A stretch of DNA of 14,160 nucleotides, taken from positions 1 through 14,160 of the forward strand of contig DAOVUC010000014.1 of assembly GCA_030632765.1 (NCBI GenBank), read 5' to 3'. The DNA is from Candidatus Dadabacteria bacterium. GTDB lineage: Bacteria; Desulfobacterota_D; UBA1144; Nemesobacterales; UBA2774. The position numbers and the translations under genes are program-made. Positions within the stretch are counted from its first letter, which is position 1. Every line of letters begins with the position of its first letter. Shown piece after piece: positions 1-7,449 of this stretch. The notes beneath the pieces are model-generated. The model did no database searches. It was not told the origin of the DNA and worked only from the letters and a program-made list of their open reading frames with translations.

Positions 1-1369
1 CAACGAACTTCCAGCACGCCTCCACAGCATCAGCTCTCGCGAAGTGAGTGGCATCACCCTGTATGCAGTCTATTATCAATCTCTCGTAAGCCTCGGGGAT
101 ATAAGCATCGGCAAGATCAGAATAATGAAAGTCCATTCCTACTTCCTTTATGTCGAATCCCGAACCCGGCTTTTTCATTCCAATCTTAAGAAGTATTCCC
201 TCATCGGGCTGAATTCTTATAATCAGCTGGTTGGGGGTGGCTTCACAGAGCTCGCCCTTTGTAAATAAGTGATGAGGAGTTTTTTTGAAATGAACCACGA
301 CTTCTGTAACACGCGTCGGGAGATATTTTCCGGTGCGAATGTAAAACGGCACATCACCCCAGCGCCAATTGTCCACATATAACTTAAGCGCTACAAACGT
401 TGCAGTACGCGAGTCGGGCGCGACATCTTTTTCCTGCCGGTAACCGAGTACCTCTTGCCCCTTTATTTTGGACGCCACATACTGTCCCTGCACCGCGTAT
501 TTTTTTGCCTCGCTTGGTTTAATCGGACGTAGAGACTCAAAAACCTTTACGCTTTCATTACGCACATCGGTAGCGTTAAAAAACGAGGGAGGCTCAATTG
601 CAATTGTGCCAAGCACTTGCAGCAAATGGTTTTGTATCATGTCCCTCATCGCGCCATAATGGTCATAGTATCCGCCTCTCTGTTCAACACCAATAGATTC
701 GGCAGCAGTTATTTCTATATGACTTACAAAGTTTCTGTTCCAGATGGGCTCGAATATACCGTTTGAGAACCTTAGAGCAAAAATGTCCTGCACAGTTTCT
801 TTGCCCAGATAATGATCGATCCTGTATATCTGATCCTCATCAAATATGCTCTGAAGGTCTCGATTTAAGGCTTTGGCTGACTTCAAATCCCTACCAAAGG
901 GCTTCTCTACAATAATGCGCTTCCAAGAGGAGTTTTTGCCTTCTTTCTGTAGACCTTTTTTGCCAAGGTTTTTAGAGATCGATGTGTATAAGCTGGGCGA
1001 GGTGGAAAGATAATAAATATAGTTCCCGCCGATCTTGAGCTCTTTATCAATGCTCCCTAGTTTATCCTTTAAACTTTCATAATGGCTTATATCGGTTGCG
1101 TCAAGAGCCTGATAGTAGAGGTGTTTTGAAAAGGCTCCGAGCTGTTTTTGGTCGGCCCTTTTGAGACTGGCGTAAGTTTTGATATCGCCGACAATTTTCT
1201 TCCTGAATGCTTCATCTGAATAGGGTGATCTACTCGTACCCAGTACCGCAAAACTCCTCGGAAGCAATCCCTGACGATATAGAGCGTAGATTGCGGGCAT
1301 TAACTTTCTTTTAGTTAAATCCCCTGAAGCTCCGAATATAACAATTATGCAATTGTTGTCTTGTGCCAT
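1..1369 (-). CDS. zwf: Glucose-6-phosphate 1-dehydrogenase, C-terminus cut off by the window edge
   Basis: Oxidises glucose 6-phosphate to 6-phosphogluconolactone with NAD(P)+, the entry step of the oxidative pentose phosphate pathway, in the cytoplasm. From the ATG at 1369 the frame stays open for 456 codons to the left edge; the family is usually about 490-510 residues, so roughly 35-50 are missing. The N-terminal nucleotide-binding motif GASGDLTKRKL is at residues 13-23. VEKPFGRD follows, and the substrate-binding signature RIDHYLGKE is at residues 183-191. The stretch with NFVSHIEITAAESIGVEQR and YYDHYGAMRDM, typical of the catalytic domain, comes next. A GAGGTG Shine-Dalgarno sits 5 nt before the start. 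It is the last visible gene of the operon, 45 nt after gnd. All key motifs are intact, so identity is secure; cofactor preference is not determined. Confidence 0.97.
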   Translation of the reverse strand, partial: MAQDNNCIIVIFGASGDLTKRKLMPAIYALYRQGLLPRSFAVLGTSRSPYSDEAFRKKIVGDIKTYASLKRADQKQLGAFSKHLYYQALDATDISHYESLKDKLGSIDKELKIGGNYIYYLSTSPSLYTSISKNLGKKGLQKEGKNSSWKRIIVEKPFGRDLKSAKALNRDLQSIFDEDQIYRIDHYLGKETVQDIFALRFSNGIFEPIWNRNFVSHIEITAAESIGVEQRGGYYDHYGAMRDMIQNHLLQVLGTIAIEPPSFFNATDVRNESVKVFESLRPIKPSEAKKYAVQGQYVASKIKGQEVLGYRQEKDVAPDSRTATFVALKLYVDNWRWGDVPFYIRTGKYLPTRVTEVVVHFKKTPHHLFTKGELCEATPNQLIIRIQPDEGILLKIGMKKPGSGFDIKEVGMDFHYSDLADAYIPEAYERLIIDCIQGDATHFARADAVEACWKFV

Positions 1370-1414
1370 TTAAACACCTCTTTATTAAATTCTAATTATA
1401 GTTATTGATACTGC

Positions 1415-2320
1415 TTAATCATCCGCTTTCTTCTTCACCGCATGACCGCCAAACTGATTCCTGAGCGCGGCGATAGTTTTCATGGAAAAGGAATCGGTAT
1501 CTCTGGATGCAATCCTAGCAAGAAGAGATGCAGTGATAATAGGCGCGGGAACATTTTGACGCAGCGCAGCCTCTACAGTCCAGCGTCCCTCACCACTATC
1601 CCAAACGTAAGGGTCAAGATCATCAAGAGTCGGGTCAGCTTTAAACACTCTTTCGGCAAGCTCGAGTATCCAGGAGCGAATAACGCTACCGTACTGCCAT
1701 ACTTTGCTGATTGCTCTAAGATCCAGATCAAATTCGGCGCTTTGAAGAACAGCGTAACCTTCGGCATAAGACTGGAGCATTCCATATTCGATACCGTTAT
1801 GAACCATCTTTACATAGTGGCCTGAGCCTTCAGGGCCGCAGTAGAGGTATCCGTTTTTAGGAGCTAAGGTCTTAAATATCGGCTCTGCTTTCTGACAGGT
1901 TTGCTTATCTCCGCCGTACATAAGGCAGTAACCCTCTTTTAATCCCCAGACGCCGCCGCTTACGCCGCAGTCTATAAATTTAATACCGCTTGATTTAAGT
2001 GATTTGGCTCTTTTTTGAGAATCCTGCCATTCAGAATTTCCACCATCAATTATTATGTCACCTTTTTTGAGATATTTCTTTAGTTCCTTTATGTTCTGGT
2101 CTACCGGCTTACCCGCGGGAACCATAAGCCATACAATTTTAGGCTTGGGTAATTTCCTAACCAAATCTTGAACCGATTTAGCAGGTATCGCTCCCTTTTT
2201 TGCCGCCTCATCAATGGGCCCCTGAGTAAGGTTGTAAACAACTACTTCATGCTTATCGCGAATAAGGCGCTGCGTCATATTCCCGCCCATTTTTCCAAGA
2301 CCTATCATTCCAATTTTCAT
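1415..2320 (-). CDS. gnd: 6-phosphogluconate dehydrogenase, decarboxylating, short type
   Basis: Converts 6-phosphogluconate to ribulose 5-phosphate plus CO2 with reduction of NAD(P)+. The protein is 301 residues, matching the short GndA/GntZ-like class rather than the roughly 470-residue enterobacterial Gnd. Visible motifs are the Rossmann loop GLGKMGGNM at 7-15, DGGNSEW at 92-98, the substrate-binding SGGVWGLKEG at 121-130, catalytic KMVHNGIEYG at 171-180 (Lys171, Asn175) and GEGRW at 243-247. The segment after the second strand reads VVVYNLTQGP: it has neither the Arg of the NADP-type NRT motif nor the acidic residue typical of NAD-preferring forms, so cofactor use is unclear. A strong AAGGAGGG Shine-Dalgarno (2325-2332) supports the ATG. 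The gene lies 75 nt after rpe and 45 nt before zwf. The C-terminus is lysine-rich. Confidence 0.96.
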   Translation of the reverse strand: MKIGMIGLGKMGGNMTQRLIRDKHEVVVYNLTQGPIDEAAKKGAIPAKSVQDLVRKLPKPKIVWLMVPAGKPVDQNIKELKKYLKKGDIIIDGGNSEWQDSQKRAKSLKSSGIKFIDCGVSGGVWGLKEGYCLMYGGDKQTCQKAEPIFKTLAPKNGYLYCGPEGSGHYVKMVHNGIEYGMLQSYAEGYAVLQSAEFDLDLRAISKVWQYGSVIRSWILELAERVFKADPTLDDLDPYVWDSGEGRWTVEAALRQNVPAPIITASLLARIASRDTDSFSMKTIAALRNQFGGHAVKKKADD

Positions 2321-2395
2321 ACTGCCCTCCTTAAAATGTTATTTGTATTTTTTGAATTTGAAAACCCTGTTTCTTATCATATCACCAAATCTATC

Positions 2396-3052
2396 TTACT
2401 GCACGCTCTTTATTAAAGCTTCCACATTCTCCTTCACTGACCCCTTTGAGTTATAAACACTCGAGCCCGCTATTAAGACAGTCGCACCGGCTTCTACGAT
2501 TAGCGGCGCTGTTTCTACTCCAACCCCACCGTCAACTCCAATGGGGACATCAAGCCCGCGGTCTTGGAGCATTGATTTTAGCGCACTAATTTTATTAAGC
2601 TGACTGTAGATAAATTTTTGGCCGCCAAACCCGGGATTTACTCCCATTACCTGTACATAATCAGAGAGCTCAAGTACATCTTCTATCATATCCGGAGGGG
2701 TCGCCGGGTTTAGGGTAACTCCGGATTTTATGCCATGCTCTCTAATAGATTGAAGAGTCCGGTGAAGGTGGGGACATGTTTCCTGATGTACGATTATTCG
2801 GTCCGCTCCCGCTTTAACAAAATCCTCTATATATATCTGAGGCTCTACTATCATTAGATGAACGTCCAGCATCATATTCGTAATAGGTCTTATCGCGGCT
2901 ACAACTCCCGGGCCAAAATTAATGTTTGGAACAAAACGACCGTCCATCACATCAATTTGTATAGCCGAAACACCTGCGTTCTGTGCTTCTATCACAGCTT
3001 CGCCCAGTTTTGTAAAATCCGCAGATAGTATTGAAGGTTCTATAATTACCAT
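2396..3052 (-). CDS. rpe: Ribulose-phosphate 3-epimerase
   Basis: Interconverts ribulose 5-phosphate and xylulose 5-phosphate in the non-oxidative pentose phosphate pathway; it is a metal-dependent TIM barrel. The 218-residue protein begins with the usual EPSILSADF. It carries IDVMDGRFVPN (33-43), DVHLMI (63-68), VNPGFGGQKF (138-147), GVDGGV (172-177) and the phosphate-binding AGSSVYN (195-201). Of the four metal ligands known in the family (His, Asp, His, Asp), Asp34, His65 and Asp174 are present. The first histidine position, just before I-D-V-M-D, is Gln32 (codon CAA). The start is placed by homology at the N-terminus, since the Shine-Dalgarno is weak. It follows rpiA by 16 nt and precedes gnd by 75 nt. 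Length is normal for the family. Confidence 0.96.
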   Translation of the reverse strand: MVIIEPSILSADFTKLGEAVIEAQNAGVSAIQIDVMDGRFVPNINFGPGVVAAIRPITNMMLDVHLMIVEPQIYIEDFVKAGADRIIVHQETCPHLHRTLQSIREHGIKSGVTLNPATPPDMIEDVLELSDYVQVMGVNPGFGGQKFIYSQLNKISALKSMLQDRGLDVPIGVDGGVGVETAPLIVEAGATVLIAGSSVYNSKGSVKENVEALIKSVQ

Positions 3053-3068
3053 AATATACGCTCAAATT

Positions 3069-3794
3069 TCAAGAATCGTCTCTCCTCTGATAACGTATGC
3101 CGTTTGATGTGGCTACTATAACTTCACTTGCGGTGCCTAAAAACAGGCCAAACTCCACAATGCCCGCTTTTTGACCGAACTTTAGCGCAAGCTCATCTAA
3201 ATTGGGTATCGGCCCGAAATTTGAGTCCAAAATATAATTGGCTTGATCCGTTGTATAAGTTTCCCCGTTATCTTTTTTTCTAAGCACCGGTTCTCCACCT
3301 AGTGATTTTATGAAATTAGAGACAGGCATCCAGGCAAAAGGAATTACCTCTACGGGTACCGGAAAGTGGGTTCCCAGCATGGGGGACAATTTACTCTCAT
3401 CTACAACCATTATGTTCCGTTTGCTGGACTGAGCCAGCACCTTCTCTCTAAGAAGCGCCCCTCCCCCGCCTTTTATTAAATTTAGCTGCGGATCGACTTC
3501 ATCAGCGCCGTCTATAGTAAGATCAAGCTCTTGCTTGTCGTCAAAAGTAGTAATAGGTATTCCAAGATCACTTGCTCTCTTTTCAGTCTGAATTGAACTA
3601 CATATACCAACTATATTATTTAATCTCCCGTCCTTTAACCTCTGCCCTAATTCTTCAAGCGCAAAACGGGTTGTGCTCCCCGTACCCAAGCCAAGCACCA
3701 TTCCAGACTCCACAAAATCTACGGCGCTTATGCCGGCTTCTTTCTTAAGTCTATCCTGAAGACTAACTCCGTTGTTTGAGGATGGAGGGGTCAA
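3069..3794 (-). CDS. rpiA: Ribose-5-phosphate isomerase A
   Basis: Interconverts ribose 5-phosphate and ribulose 5-phosphate. The 241-residue protein has GLGTGSTTRFA at 35-45, catalytic IDGADEVD at 94-101, the phosphate loop KGGGGALLREK at 108-118 (with Glu117), VVDESKL at 130-136 and VPVEVIPF at 146-153. It ends with the usual VEFGLFLGTASEVIVAT region. The start is TTG at 3794, overlapping the TGA stop of the upstream HAD gene in the form TTGA, which gives a 4-nt overlap and implies translational coupling. An AGGAG element 8 nt upstream (3803-3807) supports this start, and no ATG precedes the conserved core. About ten N-terminal residues (TPPSSNNGVS) are probably a disordered extension. Family assignment is firm. 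Confidence 0.96.
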   Translation of the reverse strand: MTPPSSNNGVSLQDRLKKEAGISAVDFVESGMVLGLGTGSTTRFALEELGQRLKDGRLNNIVGICSSIQTEKRASDLGIPITTFDDKQELDLTIDGADEVDPQLNLIKGGGGALLREKVLAQSSKRNIMVVDESKLSPMLGTHFPVPVEVIPFAWMPVSNFIKSLGGEPVLRKKDNGETYTTDQANYILDSNFGPIPNLDELALKFGQKAGIVEFGLFLGTASEVIVATSNGIRYQRRDDS

Positions 3795-4546
3795 TTGGTT
3801 TTCTCCTCTTGTGAATTTAATTCGGATATGAAACTCTTAGCTGTCTCTAGTAAATCAGGGAGATTCTCCACTACACGCAGTGAGCCGTTAGCCGGAAGCT
3901 TGCTTACACCTACCCTTGTAAAATCCGAAGGTACGGCAATACAGCTTATATGCGCCGCAAGCGCAGCCTTAATACCTGAGGAGGAATCCTCAATTGCCAG
4001 CGCTTCACAATGGGATACTCTAAGCTCCTGGGCAAGCAAGTTATATATCTCGGGATCGGGTTTACCATGCTCTACGTCTTGAATTGTTGATATAACATCA
4101 AAATCTGAGCGGATGTTTAGTATATCCAATACCCGGTAGGCCTCCTTTCTATGAGACATGGTTCCAAGCCCTGTAGGATAACCTTCTTGTCTTGCCCATT
4201 TGAGTAACCTCAAATTATACGGGCACAAATTTTCTTTTAGGATTTGTGGATCGGATATCATTTGAAAGTAACTATCCATTCTAATATCAATAAAAGCCTG
4301 CCATGGCTTGGCAACATCGAACTCTTTCATTCTTGCTGTAGCCGCCTCACCAAGATCAAATCTATTTAAGAGTCCCTTTGCAACTTCTTTTCTCGAAAGA
4401 CCGACAAAGTCCTTAAAAGCTGCAATCACCTCATCTTCGTTAAGAGATGGGTTCAATTCAACCGCGGCTTTCGCGTAAGACTTAGCCTTTAGAACTTCCG
4501 TTTGCACAAGTGTGCCGTCAAGATCGAATATTAGCGCTTTTATCAA
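3791..4546 (-). CDS. HAD-superfamily hydrolase (beta-phosphoglucomutase/phosphoglycolate phosphatase-like)
   Basis: A cytoplasmic HAD subfamily IA phosphatase or phosphomutase of 251 residues; the substrate is unknown. Motif I is FDLDGT (nucleophile Asp8, acid/base Asp10), motif II is around Thr129 in GLGTMSHRKE, motif III is Lys162 in GKPDPEIY, and motif IV is IEDSSSGI with Glu186-Asp187. Residues about 15-90 form the alpha-helical cap typical of beta-phosphoglucomutase-like enzymes. The operon suggests a sugar-phosphate substrate, for example a pentose or hexose phosphate, or 2-phosphoglycolate repair; this is inference. The start is TTG at 4546, because no ATG occurs before about residue 73 and motif I begins at residue 8. 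There is no good Shine-Dalgarno, and the frame is the same as that of the upstream Tal-Pgi gene, separated only by its TAG and four codons. It overlaps rpiA by 4 nt. Confidence 0.9.
   Translation of the reverse strand: MIKALIFDLDGTLVQTEVLKAKSYAKAAVELNPSLNEDEVIAAFKDFVGLSRKEVAKGLLNRFDLGEAATARMKEFDVAKPWQAFIDIRMDSYFQMISDPQILKENLCPYNLRLLKWARQEGYPTGLGTMSHRKEAYRVLDILNIRSDFDVISTIQDVEHGKPDPEIYNLLAQELRVSHCEALAIEDSSSGIKAALAAHISCIAVPSDFTRVGVSKLPANGSLRVVENLPDLLETAKSFISELNSQEEKTN
3803..3807 (-). promoter_or_regulatory. Shine-Dalgarno that decides the TTG start of rpiA
   Basis: AGGAG on the minus strand, 8 nt before TTG at 3794 and inside the last codons of the HAD gene. There is no ATG between it and the conserved RpiA N-terminal helix, so it favours TTG initiation. 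Confidence 0.6.
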
Positions 4547-4558
4547 TTGTCCAATTTT

Positions 4559-7384
4559 CTATAAGCTTTTTGTCAATCTATTAATATCTCTTACAACATC
4601 TTCTCCCAGATGGAATGTGATCACGTTTCGTTTATTGTCGAGTAGGGCCTTACGGTCGCCTAGAGCCTGGGCGTTTTTAAGGACCCCGAAGCTCATTGAT
4701 GAAGCCTTTTTGCCCGCTTCATCGGGAATCGGAGCGTCTTCAGGCATCTCAGAAGTAAACTGTATAAACAGTCCGTTACCGGCGTCACCCTTATGAAGCT
4801 GCCCCGTTGAGTGTAGGAATCTGGGCCCGAATCCGGAGGTGGTCGCCAAGCGGTATTTAGCCTGGACTTTTTTGCGGAATTTCTGCATGGCTTCGTAAGT
4901 CTCGTCAGTCGGTTTCACATAAGCTTGCAGAGTTACGTAGCTTCTGCCTTTAGATTCATTCCTGCCTTTCTTAGCGAGGGAAAGGAACTTCTTAAGCGCC
5001 CCTTCCACACTCTGTGCTTTGAAGCCGGAATAAACCGTTATGCCCTTATCTTTCAACGTAGGTTTTACATAAGGGAGTTTTCCCTTTTTCTGATACTCGA
5101 CAATCATCTTGCGGGCTAAAATCTTGGCAGCCTCCACATTGGGCTGATTAAAAGGATGAATCCCAATTATCATTCCCGCAATCGCTATAGCCATCTCCCA
5201 GCGGAAGAACTCTCCTCCAAGATCGTATATGTCTTTAAGGTTAATCCTTACTACCGGATGACCATGATCTTCAAGCGCATTCACCTTTTTATCATATGTA
5301 TTGTCCCGCGCGAGGCGGAGATACACGAACAGCCTGTCGTTTGCGTAATTCTCCGGGGGACCTATAGGCTCACGGTCTACGGGAAGTATTCCCTTCCCTA
5401 TTTTGCCAGTACTCTCGGCGATTAATTGTTCTGCCCAGGCGCCAAATCCCTGAATAGGGGGAGAGGTTATCAGCGTAACCTTGTCATGGCCCGCTTTAGC
5501 CAGCTCGCCCATTATTGCTCCTAACCAGGCTCCTGAATGATCCCCTTCAACAGCGCAGTTACAGCTCTCATTGTTATGAAGCATCTTTATAGCGCGTTCT
5601 AAAAGTAGTGGAACGTCTACACCCTGAAAAGCCGCAGGCGGTATTCCGACAAAGGACAGAGCAGAGTAACGCCCGCCAATATTAGGATCATTTAAAAACG
5701 TCTTTCTGAATTTAAGGTCCTTAGCTATATTCTCAAGATTGCTGCCCGGGTCCGTAATCGCGACAAAGTGTTTTCCTACTTCCTTCTTACCGACCTCGGC
5801 CAGTACTTCGTTGTAGAAGTATTTCATATAAGAAAGGGTTTCAGCGGTACCGCCCGATTTGGTGGAAACAATAAAAAGAGTTTTTTTCATATCGAGACGT
5901 CTTCTATAATCAAGTATCATCCCCGGGTCAGTGCTGTCTAAAACAGCTACATCGAGGTAGCCCTTTTTAACGCCGTAGGTCTCCCGAATAACCTCGACAG
6001 CAAGGCTTGACCCGCCCATACCTAAAAGAAGCGCATTCGTATAGCCCTCTTTCCTGACCTTATCTACTACAACATTTATACCTGCAAGGGCATCTGCCAT
6101 GACTTCAGGTATATGAAGCCAGCCGAGTCGGTTACTTATTTCAGTTGGCTTCTTTTCCCACACCAGATAATCAAAATTCCAGATTTTCTCGATTATATTA
6201 TTTTCGCGTATATCCTCCAGAGCCCTGTCTACGGCAGCCTGATACTTACCCAGGCTAGCCGTATACGGCTTTTTTCCCTGAATAATCTGCTCCTTTTTAT
6301 CAGCAATGCTTTGCATTAAAGTCTCAAAGGACTCCGCAAACTTCCTAACACCGTCCTTGAGCAGAAAATCAGTAACATCATCCAACTTAACCCCCACTTT
6401 TTTCAGTTTAGCCAGATCGGCGTGCGCCTGCTTAAGACCTTTAGTAAGTGTGATCTTTGGGTTACCGTGGTCACGGAAATTCTTATATGTGGCCGGAGGA
6501 ACAGTATTTACTGTGTTGGGACCGATTAGCTCATCTACATATAGTGTATCGGGATAGGCAGGGTTTTTGGTGCTGGTGCTGGCCCAGAGAACCCTTTGTG
6601 GTCTGGCGCCTAATTTTTTAAGTTTATTCCATCTAGGACCCTTGAAAACTTTTCTGTATTCTTCGTAAGTTATCTTGGAATTAGCAATGGCAATTTTGCC
6701 TTGCAGATCAGTGTTTCCTATTTTTTCCAATTCTGCGTCCACCGCGGAATCAACCCTGCTTACGAAAAAGGACGCGACGGAAGCCACTTTATCTACCCTG
6801 TGGCCTTTAAATACAGAGGGGCCGTTCGCGGCAAGTCTTTCAAGACCTTTAATATAGGCCTCAGCCACAGCTTTGTATTGATCCAGACTGAACATCAGAG
6901 TGACATTTACATTGATACCCGATCCTATAAGCTCTGTAATTGCGGGAATACCAGCCCGAGTAGCGGGGACCTTGATCATCACATTCGGCCTGTCCAGCGC
7001 AACGAAGTATCTTTTGGCATCTCTAATAGTTTGTTTTGTTTTGTTTGCTAATGTGGGGCTAACCTCAAGGCTGATAAATCCATCTCTCCCGTCAGTTTCT
7101 TCATATAAAGACCTGAAGTCATCCGCCGCAAGAGCAATATCCTTAAGCGCAAGAGCCTCATATATCTCGTCCACTGATTTATTTTCTTCAACCAGTGCTT
7201 TTAAATCCTCATCATAGTCAGAACTGCCGGCTATGGCCTTTTCCAGAATAGAAGGATTGGAGGTTTCTCCCCTGAGTCCCTCGTCGATCAAGGCCCTGAG
7301 CTCGCCTTTAAGTAGAAATGAGCGTCTTATGTAGTCATACCAAATTGACTGCCCTAGTTTGGTCAATTCTGTGATTTTAGACAT
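4559..7384 (-). CDS. tal-pgi: Bifunctional transaldolase / glucose-6-phosphate isomerase
   Basis: A natural fusion of 941 residues. The N-terminal domain (about 1-370) is transaldolase, which transfers dihydroxyacetone units between sedoheptulose 7-phosphate and glyceraldehyde 3-phosphate. It shows GLRGETSNPSIL (36-47), SLEVSP with Glu107, VMIKVPAT with Schiff-base Lys138, and NVTLMFSLDQY (160-170). The usual Asp of the D-G-L-R-G motif is Glu35 here. Residues about 400-760 are phosphoglucose isomerase, interconverting fructose and glucose 6-phosphates: GMGGSS (455-460), STKSGGTAET (507-516), NIGGRYSALS (568-577), GIHPFNQPNVEAAK (741-754). A C-terminal extension (about 765-941) with GPRFLHSTGQLHKGD (853-867) matches what I recall of other Tal-Pgi fusions. 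AAGGAG (7391-7396) sits 6 nt before the ATG. The gene lies 65 nt after tkt and 12 nt before the HAD gene. Confidence 0.96.
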   Translation of the reverse strand: MSKITELTKLGQSIWYDYIRRSFLLKGELRALIDEGLRGETSNPSILEKAIAGSSDYDEDLKALVEENKSVDEIYEALALKDIALAADDFRSLYEETDGRDGFISLEVSPTLANKTKQTIRDAKRYFVALDRPNVMIKVPATRAGIPAITELIGSGINVNVTLMFSLDQYKAVAEAYIKGLERLAANGPSVFKGHRVDKVASVASFFVSRVDSAVDAELEKIGNTDLQGKIAIANSKITYEEYRKVFKGPRWNKLKKLGARPQRVLWASTSTKNPAYPDTLYVDELIGPNTVNTVPPATYKNFRDHGNPKITLTKGLKQAHADLAKLKKVGVKLDDVTDFLLKDGVRKFAESFETLMQSIADKKEQIIQGKKPYTASLGKYQAAVDRALEDIRENNIIEKIWNFDYLVWEKKPTEISNRLGWLHIPEVMADALAGINVVVDKVRKEGYTNALLLGMGGSSLAVEVIRETYGVKKGYLDVAVLDSTDPGMILDYRRRLDMKKTLFIVSTKSGGTAETLSYMKYFYNEVLAEVGKKEVGKHFVAITDPGSNLENIAKDLKFRKTFLNDPNIGGRYSALSFVGIPPAAFQGVDVPLLLERAIKMLHNNESCNCAVEGDHSGAWLGAIMGELAKAGHDKVTLITSPPIQGFGAWAEQLIAESTGKIGKGILPVDREPIGPPENYANDRLFVYLRLARDNTYDKKVNALEDHGHPVVRINLKDIYDLGGEFFRWEMAIAIAGMIIGIHPFNQPNVEAAKILARKMIVEYQKKGKLPYVKPTLKDKGITVYSGFKAQSVEGALKKFLSLAKKGRNESKGRSYVTLQAYVKPTDETYEAMQKFRKKVQAKYRLATTSGFGPRFLHSTGQLHKGDAGNGLFIQFTSEMPEDAPIPDEAGKKASSMSFGVLKNAQALGDRKALLDNKRNVITFHLGEDVVRDINRLTKSL

Positions 7385-7449
7385 TGCGGTCTCCTTATCA
7401 GATATTAGAATTTATATGAAATAAAATCTATTTGTTCTTATTATGCACT

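Noticed and set aside
44..268. Plus-strand ORFs in the first 1.4 kb
   Set aside because: The minus strand is continuously coding for glucose-6-phosphate dehydrogenase with family motifs, so these are antisense shadows.
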